Of a stretch of DNA of 64,000 nt, positions 26,498 to 34,440 are shown in pieces. The DNA is from an uncultured Clostridia bacterium (lineage in GTDB: Bacteria > Bacillota > Clostridia > Christensenellales > Aristaeellaceae). The notes beneath the pieces were generated by a model, which worked only from the letters and a program-made list of their open reading frames with translations, did not search any database and was not told the DNA's origin. The stretch is taken from contig CAKTXR010000008.1 in NCBI GenBank assembly GCA_934631025.1, positions 1 through 64,000 of the forward strand, read 5' to 3'. Each line of letters opens with the position of its first letter. The stretch's first letter is position 1. A program made the translations under genes and the position numbers.

Positions 26498-27805
26498 TCA
26501 GCGCCCCTCCTCCAGCATCCCCAGCGCGAAGATCGCCGCGCCGCGGGCGGCCTCCTCGTCGTAGGGGGAGAGCGTCAGAGGGCGGCCGAACGTCTGCGCG
26601 AGGATCGATTGCAGCGCCGGATTGCGCTTTGCGCCGTTGCCCGAGGCGGTCAGCACGAGATCAGAACGCACCGGCAGCGCTGCTCTCATGGCGGCATAGC
26701 CGTCGCACAGCTCGCGCGCCATGCCGGTCAGCACGCCGCGGATGAGATGCGCCGCGTCGAAGTTGTCCTCGCCCAGGTTCGTGATCGACGCGCGCAGCGC
26801 CGGATCGCGCCGCGTGCCGCAGAAGCGCGTGTCCACAGTGAGCGGGTCGCTCTGCTCGGCCATGGCGAGGGCGTTCATCGCGCCGTAGAGCGATTTGCTC
26901 TCATCGCAGCCGGCCAGCGCCGCGCAGGAACGCAGAAAGCGCTCGAGCAGCGCGTAGCTCCGGCCGCCGCACAGGGGCGAGGAGACCAGCAGATACTTTC
27001 CGCCGATGAAGGGCCGCGTGTCGAACGCGTCGCTCAGGACGCACTTTTCGGCGCACAGTGATACCTGACTGCCCGTGCCGACGTTGACCAGCAGCGTCCG
27101 CGCGGGATCGTCCGACGCGCCGAGAAAGCTGGCCTGATTGTCGCCGATTGCAATGGCTACGGGCACATCATCGCGCGTTTTGCCCAGCCACACCGCCTGA
27201 TCGGTGCTCTCGGGCAGCGCGTTATGGCTCAGGCGCACGGCGGCTTCATGAAAGGCGCGCGCCCGCACGTCGTAGCCGCCGAGACTCGCCGCGTCGCTGG
27301 CGTGCAGGAGCGGCTTCTTACGCCCCGTCAGGCGCATCCCCAGATAGCCCGCGGCGGTGGTCAGCGCGCGCGTGCGCGGATCGGCCAGATTGCGGCGCAG
27401 ATTGTAGACGTGCGTGGCCACTCCGTAGCCGGATGCGACGCTCAGCCCCGTCTCGCGCGACAGAACATCGCAGACCGATTCGCCGTTTTCAATGAGTGCG
27501 CCGCGGCCGTCCTGCCATGTGTAGAGCGGCCCGACGGCCAGCCCGTTTTCGTCCACCGGCACAACGCCGTGCATCTGGCCGGTGAGCGCCACGGCGCTGA
27601 GGGGATATTCCCGCGACAGCCGCTCATAGACGGCGATTCCCAGCGCGGCCAGCGCGTCCGCGTCCTGAAGGCGCGCCCAGTTCTCGTTTGCGGCGATGAA
27701 GCCAGGCCCCTTGTGTGTCTCGCTGTGTATCACGGCGCGCGTTTTTTCATCCAGCACGACGGCGGACAGCGTGGTCGTGCCCAGATCAATGCCCAGTATG
27801 GCCAT
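26498..27805 (-). CDS. FGGY-family carbohydrate kinase (sedoheptulokinase-like)
   Basis: 435 residues, a little shorter than typical xylulokinases (about 490). The N-terminal phosphate loop DLGTTTLSAVV, the TGQMHG motif (substrate contacts), GDNQASFLG, GTGSQVSL and the adenosine motif ASGNGAKRNP place it in the FGGY family, with closest overall look to sedoheptulokinase-type members. It phosphorylates a ketose or polyol; the exact sugar is uncertain. AGGGA precedes the start. A possible CcpA operator lies just upstream. Confidence 0.82.
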   Translation of the reverse strand: MAILGIDLGTTTLSAVVLDEKTRAVIHSETHKGPGFIAANENWARLQDADALAALGIAVYERLSREYPLSAVALTGQMHGVVPVDENGLAVGPLYTWQDGRGALIENGESVCDVLSRETGLSVASGYGVATHVYNLRRNLADPRTRALTTAAGYLGMRLTGRKKPLLHASDAASLGGYDVRARAFHEAAVRLSHNALPESTDQAVWLGKTRDDVPVAIAIGDNQASFLGASDDPARTLLVNVGTGSQVSLCAEKCVLSDAFDTRPFIGGKYLLVSSPLCGGRSYALLERFLRSCAALAGCDESKSLYGAMNALAMAEQSDPLTVDTRFCGTRRDPALRASITNLGEDNFDAAHLIRGVLTGMARELCDGYAAMRAALPVRSDLVLTASGNGAKRNPALQSILAQTFGRPLTLSPYDEEAARGAAIFALGMLEEGR

Positions 27806-27828
27806 AATTCCCTCCGAAAAAATCGATA

Positions 27829-27842
27829 TGAAAACGTTTATA
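27829..27842. promoter_or_regulatory. Possible cre (CcpA) or LacI-family operator
   Basis: TGAAAACGTTTATA matches the catabolite-responsive element consensus TGWAANCGNTNWCA at all but one position (T for C near the end). It lies 24 bases upstream of the FGGY kinase start, where binding would block transcription or early elongation. Confidence 0.45.
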
Positions 27843-28074
27843 GATTCGACGGGATGCGCGCATCTCCTGCCGCCCGCCGCAAAAATTCCCGAGAGCGTAG
27901 TTGCAAAGCGTCGGAGTCATTCTCTCATGCGCGCCTGTGGAAAATCTGCACGCGTCGCCCACTGCGCGGCTGAACCCCCAAATTTCGCGCCGTTCACCCT
28001 CAAGCCGCGCTTCCAATTATAAAGCGCACAGAAAAACGGCGCGGAAACGAATCCCGCGCCGCGTTTTATGAGTT

Positions 28075-29940
28075 TTACGCGTCGTCTGCGTTCGGCGCGC
28101 CGTCCAGACCGGCCTCCTGACGGAACTTGACCGGCGTCAGCCCCACGTTGGCCTTGAACAGGCGAGAAAAGTAGTTGGCGTTGGGTATGCCGACTCTGGC
28201 GGCGATCTGCGCGACGCTCTCGTCGGTGGTCAGCAGCAGCTCGCGCGCGGCCTCGAGACGCTTGGCGGTGACGTATTCCGAAAAGCCCACGCCGACGTGG
28301 TTCTTGAACAGCCGGCTGAGCGAGTAGGTCGATATGCCGAAGCGGTCGGCCACCTTGACCTGATTCAGCTCGCTGTCGGCATAGGCGCTTTGCAGATACT
28401 CGAGCACGTCGCCCTTGAGCTGATCGATCACGCGCGGCTCGCCCGGCGCGGCCTTCTTCGGCGCGAACGGCTCGAGCGAGGCGGCATAGGAGAGACGGAT
28501 GTCGTCGATCGATTCCACGACCGGCCCGGCAGACAGCTCGAACGGCCGGTTCAGCCGCTGCGTGAGGTCGGCGCGGATCAGCGCGGTCAGCGGCCCCACG
28601 ACGTTTTCCGGCATCAGGCAGATGATCACCATGTGATCCGCGCCCAGCACGTCGGTGATGAGCAGCGTCGCGTTCAGCTCCCGCTGTGCGCGTGCCGCCA
28701 GCGCCGTGCGGCCGTGCGTGTCGAGCCGCTCGCCGATGAGCGTCATGACGCAATAGCGCGCCGCATCGCTCAGCCCCGCGCGGCGCAGCATATCGGGCGG
28801 CACGGGCGCGCCGGAGAGCAGGCTGTTGATCAGACAGTCCATGAGCAAAAGCCGCTGTTCGGACAGATCGGAATTGAGCCGCTTTATGGCGTTCGATATG
28901 CCGGCCAGCTCGTCCTCGTTATCGTCGCCCTCAATGCTGTGGGACAGGCGGTGTATGGGCAGATAGTTGACGTACACCATGCTGATGCCCATCAGCAGGA
29001 ACACCAGTGTTTCCAGCGCCAGGGAGAGCTTCATCGCCGAATAGAAGGCGTACATGCTGCTCTCGATGCGGTCGAACGGCACGATGGAGACGAACGTCAT
29101 GCCGCGCAGGAGCAGATTGTGCCGCGCAAAGAGCGTGTAACCGCGTCCGTCCGGCGCGGTATGACGCAGCGGCTGGTCGACGCTGAGCGCCTCCATGTCG
29201 ATCGGAAAGTCGATGGCGCGGTCGCCGGTCATGAACATCAGCCGTCCCGCCTCGTCGTATATGCGGAACTGCGCGTCGCTCGCCCCGGCGCCGGCGAACA
29301 GGCTGGGCTTCAGCGCGGTGACGCTCAGCTGAAAGATCATCACGGCCTCGCTGCGCGCCGCGCCCAGATAGGTGGGTATGGCGATGTAGAGTATGTCCTT
29401 TTCGAAATAGCAGCGCACGCCCTCCCGCGTGTCGAACAGCTTGAGGAACGTCTCGGGCGCGGCGGCGGCAGGGCCGACGGCGACGGCGGGATTGACGTGG
29501 TTTACATACATCGCCTCGATGGGCATGACCGCGCGGGACGAGGCGACGCGGTTCAGCGCGCGATAGTATATGTAGGGCGGGCGGTCGAGCGAGGCGAAAT
29601 AGTCGCTCAGCGTCTCCGTGGCCTGCCAGAGCTCATAGCCGGTCGCATTGTTGTCCAGCGCCAGCTTGGAGGCCTCGTTCTTGCGGGAGCGGCTGTCCAG
29701 ACTCACGCGGTATGTCCACTGCCTAAAGCTGCTCAGCTGCATGAGAAAGGCGCGCGAGAACGAATCGGTCACTTCATAATAGTAGGTCTCGTTGGCCTCG
29801 CGCAGCTGAGAATGCGCCCGCGCGACCATCAGGCTCATGACCAGCAGGCAGGGAATGATGAAAAAGACCAGACAGGTGGCGATCATGCGCGTTAAATATT
29901 TGTGAGATATAAATTTTTTAATTTTCTTCAGCAAAGGCAT
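28075..29940 (-). CDS. Membrane-bound AraC-family regulator with extracytoplasmic sensor
   Basis: 621 residues. Membrane segments at about 18-40 and 303-325 enclose an extracytoplasmic sensor domain; a cytoplasmic linker and an AraC double helix-turn-helix follow (about 515-610, VKVADRFGISTYSLSRLFK and VAQIAARVGIPNANYFSRLFK). This is the YesS-like class that senses sugars outside the cell. The ATG at 29940 follows AAAGGAG, favoured over one at 30009. It is divergent from a sugar ABC transporter and very likely controls it. Confidence 0.87.
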   Translation of the reverse strand: MPLLKKIKKFISHKYLTRMIATCLVFFIIPCLLVMSLMVARAHSQLREANETYYYEVTDSFSRAFLMQLSSFRQWTYRVSLDSRSRKNEASKLALDNNATGYELWQATETLSDYFASLDRPPYIYYRALNRVASSRAVMPIEAMYVNHVNPAVAVGPAAAAPETFLKLFDTREGVRCYFEKDILYIAIPTYLGAARSEAVMIFQLSVTALKPSLFAGAGASDAQFRIYDEAGRLMFMTGDRAIDFPIDMEALSVDQPLRHTAPDGRGYTLFARHNLLLRGMTFVSIVPFDRIESSMYAFYSAMKLSLALETLVFLLMGISMVYVNYLPIHRLSHSIEGDDNEDELAGISNAIKRLNSDLSEQRLLLMDCLINSLLSGAPVPPDMLRRAGLSDAARYCVMTLIGERLDTHGRTALAARAQRELNATLLITDVLGADHMVIICLMPENVVGPLTALIRADLTQRLNRPFELSAGPVVESIDDIRLSYAASLEPFAPKKAAPGEPRVIDQLKGDVLEYLQSAYADSELNQVKVADRFGISTYSLSRLFKNHVGVGFSEYVTAKRLEAARELLLTTDESVAQIAARVGIPNANYFSRLFKANVGLTPVKFRQEAGLDGAPNADDA

Positions 29941-30090
29941 GGCGCGGCTCCTTTCCGACAGGCTTGCCCCTTTCTCTCCTATTTTAATATATTTTCTGTG
30001 AAAAGGCAATGGAAAAGCGCCAAATTAACCGTCAGGTTTTTGCATCGGCCTGTTTTTTGCGCAAAAAAGTGACCATGCAAAAGTTTCGTG

Positions 30091-30120
30091 TTGCGTTTTG
30101 ACACATCATAGTGTTATGAT
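30091..30120 (+). promoter_or_regulatory. Promoter of the LplB-type sugar transporter operon
   Basis: TATGAT at 30115-30120 with TTGCGT at 30091-30096 (18-base spacer). TTGACA at 30098-30103 is only 11 bases away and may belong to an overlapping or activator-dependent promoter. A start site near 30127 rules out translation from the ATG at 30121. Confidence 0.55.
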
Positions 30121-30159
30121 ATGGCTAAGGAAACGCACAACCATCGGGGAGGAATGATC

Positions 30160-31083
30160 GTGAAAGGCACACCCGCGTCCCAGTCTCTGGGCAGGCGCAT
30201 TATGAAGTACCGGGCATACTATCTGTTTATACTGCCCGCGCTCATCTATGTGCTGATATTCAACTATGGCCCGCTGTACGGCATACAGATCGCCTTTAAG
30301 GATTACAAGGGCGCGCTGGGCATCGCGGGCAGCCGCTGGGTCGGCCTGCGGCACTTTAAGAGCTTCCTCACCAGCTACAATTTCATCAAGCTGATGAAGA
30401 ACACATTCGCGATTTCGATCTATCAGCTGGCGGTGGGCTTTCCCATACCGATCATACTGGCGCTGATGCTCAACGAGATCCGCTTCCCGCGCTATAAAAA
30501 GGCGGTGCAGACCATCCTTTACGCGCCGCACTTCATCTCCATGGTGGTCATGGTGGGCATCATCATCACGATGTTCTCGCCCTCCGTGGGCGTGATCAAC
30601 ACCATACGGGAGCGGCTGGGTCTGGAGCGCGTCTATTACATGGCGCTGCCCTCGGCGTTTCGGCATCTGTATGTGTGGTCGGGCGTGTGGCAGGGCATGG
30701 GCTGGAGCGCCGTGATCTATATCTCCGCGCTCTCGGCGGTCGATCCCGAGCTTCACGAGGCCGCGCGCATAGACGGCGCGAGCCGCCTGCAGCGCGTGCT
30801 CTACATCAACCTGCCCACGATACAGCCCACGATCACGATACTCTTCATCATGTCGGTCGGCTCCCTGGCCTCGGTCGGCTATGAGAAGATCTATCTTTTG
30901 CAGAACGACCTGAACGTCGGCGTGTCGGAGGTCATATCGACCTATGTCTACAAGCGCGGCATACAGAACACCAGCTACTCCTTCTCCACGGCTGTCGGCC
31001 TGTTCAACAATGTCATCAACATCGTGCTGCTGCTGGGCGCGAACGCGATATCGCGCAGGGTGTCCCAGACCAGCCTGTTCTAA
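30160..31083 (+). CDS. Sugar ABC transporter permease (LplB/YtcP type)
   Basis: 307 residues, about six membrane helices. The EAA loop reads ELHEAARIDGASRLQRVLYINLP-like (helical EAAxxDGA motif), which docks the ATPase. The N-terminal pattern FNYGPLYGIQIAFKDY is typical of LplB-type permeases for poly- or oligosaccharides. GGGGAGG at about 30146-30152 best supports a GTG start at 30160 rather than ATG at 30154 or 30121. It is first in a three-gene operon. Confidence 0.87.
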   Translation: MKGTPASQSLGRRIMKYRAYYLFILPALIYVLIFNYGPLYGIQIAFKDYKGALGIAGSRWVGLRHFKSFLTSYNFIKLMKNTFAISIYQLAVGFPIPIILALMLNEIRFPRYKKAVQTILYAPHFISMVVMVGIIITMFSPSVGVINTIRERLGLERVYYMALPSAFRHLYVWSGVWQGMGWSAVIYISALSAVDPELHEAARIDGASRLQRVLYINLPTIQPTITILFIMSVGSLASVGYEKIYLLQNDLNVGVSEVISTYVYKRGIQNTSYSFSTAVGLFNNVINIVLLLGANAISRRVSQTSLF

Positions 31084-31104
31084 ACGGAAGGAGGATGAAG
31101 CGAT

Positions 31105-31995
31105 ATGGCCATTAAGGAACCGCGCGGCGACCGGATTTTCGGCGCTGTCGTGTTTGTCATCGTGACGCTGCTCATGCTCATCGTGCTCTATCCGCTGGTC
31201 TATGTGCTCTCCTGCTCGGTCAGCTCGCCGACGGCGGTGGGCGCGGGCGAGGTGGTGCTGCTGCCCAAGGGGTTCACTCTCATGGGCTACAAGCGCGTCT
31301 TTCAGGAGCCGGATATACTGCTGGGCTATAAGAACACCCTCTTCTATACGCTCATCGGCACGGCGATCAATCTGTTCGTGACCGTGCCCGCGGGCTATAT
31401 GCTCTCCAAAAAGGAAGTGCCCGGCCGCAATCTGTTCATGTTCCTGTTCATGTTCACGATGTACTTTTCCGGCGGCATGATCCCGAGCTTTCTGCTGGTC
31501 AAGAGCCTGCATCTCTACGACACGCGCGCCGTGCTGGTGATACTGGGTGCGTTCAGCACATACAACTGCATCATCTGCCGCACGTTCTTCGCCGCGCTGC
31601 CCCAAGAGCTGGAGGAGGCGGCCGCCATAGACGGCTGCTCGACGGTGCGCACGTTTGTGCAGATCGTGCTGCCGCTCTCGCAGGCGCTGTTGGGCGTTAT
31701 GGTGCTCTACTTTGCCGTCGGGCACTGGAACTCGTATTTCAACGCCATGATTTATGTCAACAACGAAAAGTACAAGCCGCTCCAGCTCATACTGCGCCGC
31801 ATACTCATCCTCGAGCAGGCCAGCTCGAACATGATGGAGGGCGGCGGCGACGAATACGCGGCCGAGCAGTTCAAGCTCAAGGAGCTGATCAAATACTCCG
31901 TCATCGTCGTCTCCTCGCTGCCGGTGCTTGTGCTCTATCCCTTCCTGCAAAAGTATTTTGCGCAGGGCGTGATGATCGGCTCGATCAAGGGATAA
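31105..31995 (+). CDS. Sugar ABC transporter permease (YtcP/MalG type)
   Basis: 296 residues, six predicted helices. The EAA motif is ELEEAAAIDGCSTVRTF. The stretch MYFSGGMIPSFLLVKSL is typical of the YtcP branch. It pairs with the upstream permease to form the membrane channel. GAAGGAGGA precedes the start. Confidence 0.9.
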   Translation: MAIKEPRGDRIFGAVVFVIVTLLMLIVLYPLVYVLSCSVSSPTAVGAGEVVLLPKGFTLMGYKRVFQEPDILLGYKNTLFYTLIGTAINLFVTVPAGYMLSKKEVPGRNLFMFLFMFTMYFSGGMIPSFLLVKSLHLYDTRAVLVILGAFSTYNCIICRTFFAALPQELEEAAAIDGCSTVRTFVQIVLPLSQALLGVMVLYFAVGHWNSYFNAMIYVNNEKYKPLQLILRRILILEQASSNMMEGGGDEYAAEQFKLKELIKYSVIVVSSLPVLVLYPFLQKYFAQGVMIGSIKG

Positions 31996-32057
31996 TGCTT
32001 TTCGAATCTCTTCGCCGCGTGTCGGCGATGGATAATACAGTCTGGAGGGAAACTGCT

Positions 32058-33602
32058 ATGAAGAAAACCCTGTCTCTGGTTCTGGCGCTGGTTCTGGCGC
32101 TGGGCGTGTTCTGCGCGCCCGCTCTGGCGGCCGAGTACCCGCTGGTGAGCGAGCCGGTCACCGTGGCCGGTCTGGTCGAGCGTGAGTCCGTCGGCGACGA
32201 GCGCATTCTCTGGAAGGAGCTGGAAAAGCTCACCGGCATCCATGTCGAGTGGACGGCGGTCGAATCCGATTCCATGCCCGTGTTCCTGGCGGCCGGCAAC
32301 TGGCCGGACTTCTTCCACTTCACGCTGGATTCCGCGGCCATCAATGACTACGGCATTCTGGGCGGCAAGTTCGTCGACTACAACGCGCATCTGGACGAGA
32401 TGCCCAATTTCGTTCAGAGCCTTGCGGATTACAGCGAGCTGGCCAAGGCGATCACCGAGACCAACGGCGCGATCTATCAGCTGCCCTACATCGAGGAATC
32501 CGCCACGACCTGCCAGGCGCGCGTGTACTATCGCGAGGACACGCTGCGCGACGCGGGCTGCGAGATGCCCACCACCACCGAGGAGTTCCACGATGTGCTC
32601 GCCAAGCTCAAGGAGTACAATGGCGGCGCCGCGCCCCTGATCGTGAGCATTTCCAGCGGTTCCTATTTCGAGCCGTTCATGTACGCCTCCTTCGGCCCCA
32701 GCCGCGTGCCGGATTTCGAGGACGACGGCGAGGGCAATGTGGTGTTCAACCGCACCTCCGAGCAGTACAAGCGCTTTTTGACCTACATGAACCAGCTGTA
32801 TAAGGAAGGCCTGCTGCATCAGGAATACCTGACGCTGGACGGCACCACCCGCCTGTCTCTGGCTCAGGAAGGCCTGGGCGTGTTCATGGACGGCACCGCG
32901 CACAGCCTGACTGAGGGCGACTTCAAGAGCGGCAAGTGCGAAATCGGCGTTCTCGCGCCCCTGACCTCCGAGTTCGACTCCGAGCGCGTCGTCATGGGTC
33001 AGTATCCCTTCAGCGGCGGCAGCTACGCCATCAACGCCGATTCCAAGTACGTCTCCGAGCTGTGCAAGCTCTTCGACATCCTCTATGCCACGGAAGAAGT
33101 CGCGCCCGGCACCGGCCTGTACGGCGAGGCGGGCTGCTACGGCCCCGAGGGCATGATGTGGAAGTTTGCGGACGACGAGCACAACTACTACGAGTTCATC
33201 CTGCCCGAGGGCTATGAGGGCAGCACCACCAACTATCAGTATGAGCAGATGATCTTCACCAACAGCGGCCGCGCCACGGCTCTGGCGCACGCCGTCACCA
33301 GCACCCCCGGCAACGCGCAGTCCCGTCAGCTGGGCTTCGTCAACAACCTGATCCCCTATCACGAGGACACGCCCTTCCCGACCAAGTTCCTCAAGTTCAC
33401 CGAGGACGAGCAGTTCGTGCTGGACAACAACTACGTTGAGATCAAGTCCAAGGTCGAGGAAATGCGCAGCCAGTTCATCACCGGCGTGGCCGACATCGAG
33501 CAGCAGTGGGACGCGTATGTGAACGAACTGAACGCCATGGGTCTGGACGAGGTTCTGAAGGTCTATCAGGCTTCCTTCGACCGCTGGAACGGCAAGGACT
33601 GA
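32058..33602 (+). CDS. Extracellular sugar-binding protein of the ABC transporter
   Basis: 514 residues. Signal peptide 1-24 (MKKTLSLVLALVLALG to ALA|AEY). It lacks a lipobox cysteine at the cleavage site, unusual for a Gram-positive binding protein, which is normally a lipoprotein; the Cys at residue 19 is not in a lipobox context. The rest is a family 1 solute-binding fold. Strongly biased codon use suggests high expression. GGAGGG precedes the ATG at 32058; the longer frame from 31995 merely overlaps the permease stop. No ATPase gene is in this operon. Confidence 0.85.
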   Translation: MKKTLSLVLALVLALGVFCAPALAAEYPLVSEPVTVAGLVERESVGDERILWKELEKLTGIHVEWTAVESDSMPVFLAAGNWPDFFHFTLDSAAINDYGILGGKFVDYNAHLDEMPNFVQSLADYSELAKAITETNGAIYQLPYIEESATTCQARVYYREDTLRDAGCEMPTTTEEFHDVLAKLKEYNGGAAPLIVSISSGSYFEPFMYASFGPSRVPDFEDDGEGNVVFNRTSEQYKRFLTYMNQLYKEGLLHQEYLTLDGTTRLSLAQEGLGVFMDGTAHSLTEGDFKSGKCEIGVLAPLTSEFDSERVVMGQYPFSGGSYAINADSKYVSELCKLFDILYATEEVAPGTGLYGEAGCYGPEGMMWKFADDEHNYYEFILPEGYEGSTTNYQYEQMIFTNSGRATALAHAVTSTPGNAQSRQLGFVNNLIPYHEDTPFPTKFLKFTEDEQFVLDNNYVEIKSKVEEMRSQFITGVADIEQQWDAYVNELNAMGLDEVLKVYQASFDRWNGKD

Positions 33603-33616
33603 TTCATAATTCCCCC

Positions 33617-33649
33617 AAGGGAGTCGCTGAAAAGGCGGCTCCCTTTTCA
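33617..33649 (+). terminator. Terminator of the sugar transporter operon
   Basis: AAGGGAGTCGCT at 33617-33628 pairs with GGCGGCTCCCTT at 33634-33645 around GAAAA, followed by TTCAT. Confidence 0.85.
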
Positions 33650-33689
33650 TGTGCGGGGATTCGGAATGGGGGGGAACGATCTCAGGCAG

Positions 33690-33830
33690 CGGCGTTATTC
33701 CGCGCTGACGCGAAGATGCGTTGGTTATTTTCATGGAATAGTGAATTGTGCGCCGGCGAAATGTTGCGTTTGGCCGGTTATAGGCCGGCACAGGGGCCGC
33801 CGTGCGCGCGGGGGAACGGCGGGGCGGTCA
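33690..33830 (+). repeat. Composite repeat, copy 5 (module A only)
   Basis: A single module A in forward orientation (CGCGCTGACGCGAAGATGCG then GTGAATTGTGCGCCGGCGAA then GCCGGTTATAGGCCGGC). It is followed by a palindromic element and then toxin-antitoxin-like cassette 1, in the position where module B would normally start. Confidence 0.8.
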
Positions 33831-33881
33831 GCCTCCCATGAAAGGGGAGGCGTCGCCGCAAGGCGACGGAGGGGTTAAGCC
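33831..33881. repeat. REP-like double palindrome
   Basis: GCCTCCC at 33831-33837 pairs with GGGAGGC at 33845-33851, then CGTCGCC-GCAA-GGCGACG at 33851-33868, then GGAGGGGTTAAGCC. Similar palindromic words are common as dispersed repeats in gut Clostridia. Confidence 0.6.
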
Positions 33882-33921
33882 TGTGCGTCATTTATGCCGC
33901 GAGAAAAAAGCACAGCGCCGC

Positions 33922-33951
33922 TTGACAAGTCAGGCCGCGCCGTGCTATAAT
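33922..33951 (+). promoter_or_regulatory. Promoter of antisense RNA, cassette 1
   Basis: Consensus TTGACA at 33922-33927 and TATAAT at 33946-33951, 18-base spacer. It points toward the peptide gene on the opposite strand. Confidence 0.75.
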
Positions 33952-33957
33952 GTGGAC

Positions 33958-34070
33958 ATGAAGGGATGACGCTTTTGGTAGGGCTTCTTCCCCTCGAGTA
34001 AAGTTTCGAAGAGCTAAGTCGCCAACCGGCGTACAACCGGATGGCGGCTTAACTTATATCGTCATTTTTT
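33958..34070 (+). ncRNA. Candidate antitoxin RNA, cassette 1
   Basis: A predicted RNA of about 110 bases from the 33922 promoter to a T run at 34065-34070. It contains the hairpin at 34015-34051 and overlaps the last bases of the peptide gene and its 3' untranslated region in antisense. This convergent 3' overlap is the arrangement of txpA/RatA-type systems. It differs from its counterpart in cassette 2 at about 13 of 95 positions. Boundaries are inferred from promoter and terminator only. Confidence 0.5.
34015..34051. terminator. Shared hairpin between convergent toxin mRNA and antisense RNA, cassette 1
   Basis: TAAGTCGCCA pairs with TGGCGGCTTA, with an inner CCGG/CCGG stem. On the plus strand a T6 run follows 13 bases later. 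One G-U pair here is a G-C pair in cassette 2, so the stem is preserved despite base changes. Confidence 0.6.
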
Positions 34071-34157
34071 CCTTCCGATGGCGTAGCCGATTGTTACAGC
34101 GGCAATCACCAGGGAAAAAACCATCATGAACTGCGAGAACATCTCAAAGTCACTCAT
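34062..34157 (-). CDS. 31-residue membrane peptide, candidate type I toxin (copy 1)
   Basis: MSDFEMFSQF then a hydrophobic stretch (MMVFSLVIAAVTIGYAI) and a basic tail GRKK. The pattern of a short acidic N-terminus, one membrane span and a lysine-rich end is that of the holin-like/TxpA-type small toxins of Firmicutes. The ribosome site AAAGGGGGA is partly sequestered by an upstream CACCT/AGGTG and CCCC/GGGG stem, as is usual for such toxins. All 96 bases are identical to copy 2, while surrounding RNA-coding sequence differs. It has its own promoter at 34274-34301. Toxicity is inferred. Too short for ordinary gene calling. Confidence 0.7.
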   Translation of the reverse strand: MSDFEMFSQFMMVFSLVIAAVTIGYAIGRKK

Positions 34158-34273
34158 GATAGTGTCCCCCTTTCACCTTTGTTGAGAGGTGTGAGGGGAA
34201 GGCGAAAAGCCAAGCGCCATCTGATTCCTTACATGCCATGGAGCCGTTTTACCAGCCCCATGGCATTATTTTA

Positions 34274-34301
34274 TCATATGGATATATTCCTGTCAATCAC
34301 A
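34274..34301 (-). promoter_or_regulatory. Promoter of membrane-peptide mRNA, cassette 1
   Basis: On the minus strand TTGACA, 17 bases, TAAAAT. The transcript would carry a leader of about 110 bases starting with a CCATGG-containing hairpin. Confidence 0.7.
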
Positions 34302-34372
34302 TTAAACGATTTTACAGACTGTTTGTTTGGATGAGTACTCTAATTCCGAATTAAGCCACGCGCCGCTCACAG

Positions 34373-34401
34373 TTGCCCTGCGCGACGAAATATGCTATAA
34401 T
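34373..34401 (+). promoter_or_regulatory. Promoter of the M18 aminopeptidase gene
   Basis: TTGCCC at 34373-34378 and TATAAT at 34396-34401, 17-base spacer. It excludes the upstream ATG at 34327 as the translation start. Confidence 0.75.
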
Positions 34402-34440
34402 GGGCGTGAAATCAATCGTCACAGGGAGGATGTTTTGCAT

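Larger units (their letters stand above)
33885..34333. mobile_element. Type I toxin-antitoxin-like cassette 1
   Basis: A roughly 450-base unit with a near-identical inverted counterpart at 54382-54827. It holds a promoter and 31-codon membrane-peptide gene on the minus strand, and a convergent promoter with a small RNA and hairpin terminator on the plus strand. Homology between the two cassettes ends near GTCATTTATG on one side and GTTTGTTTGGATG on the other, so the cassette is a discrete duplicated unit. No transposase or clear terminal inverted repeat was seen; labelling it mobile rests on its duplication and context only. Confidence 0.6.

Noticed and set aside
33885..34333. Calling the cassette an insertion sequence
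   Set aside because: No transposase or terminal inverted repeats are visible; duplication alone does not establish transposition.
34327..34440. Upstream start for the M18 aminopeptidase
   Set aside because: The longer frame crosses the gene's own promoter (34373-34401); family alignment and the ribosome site favour 34441.
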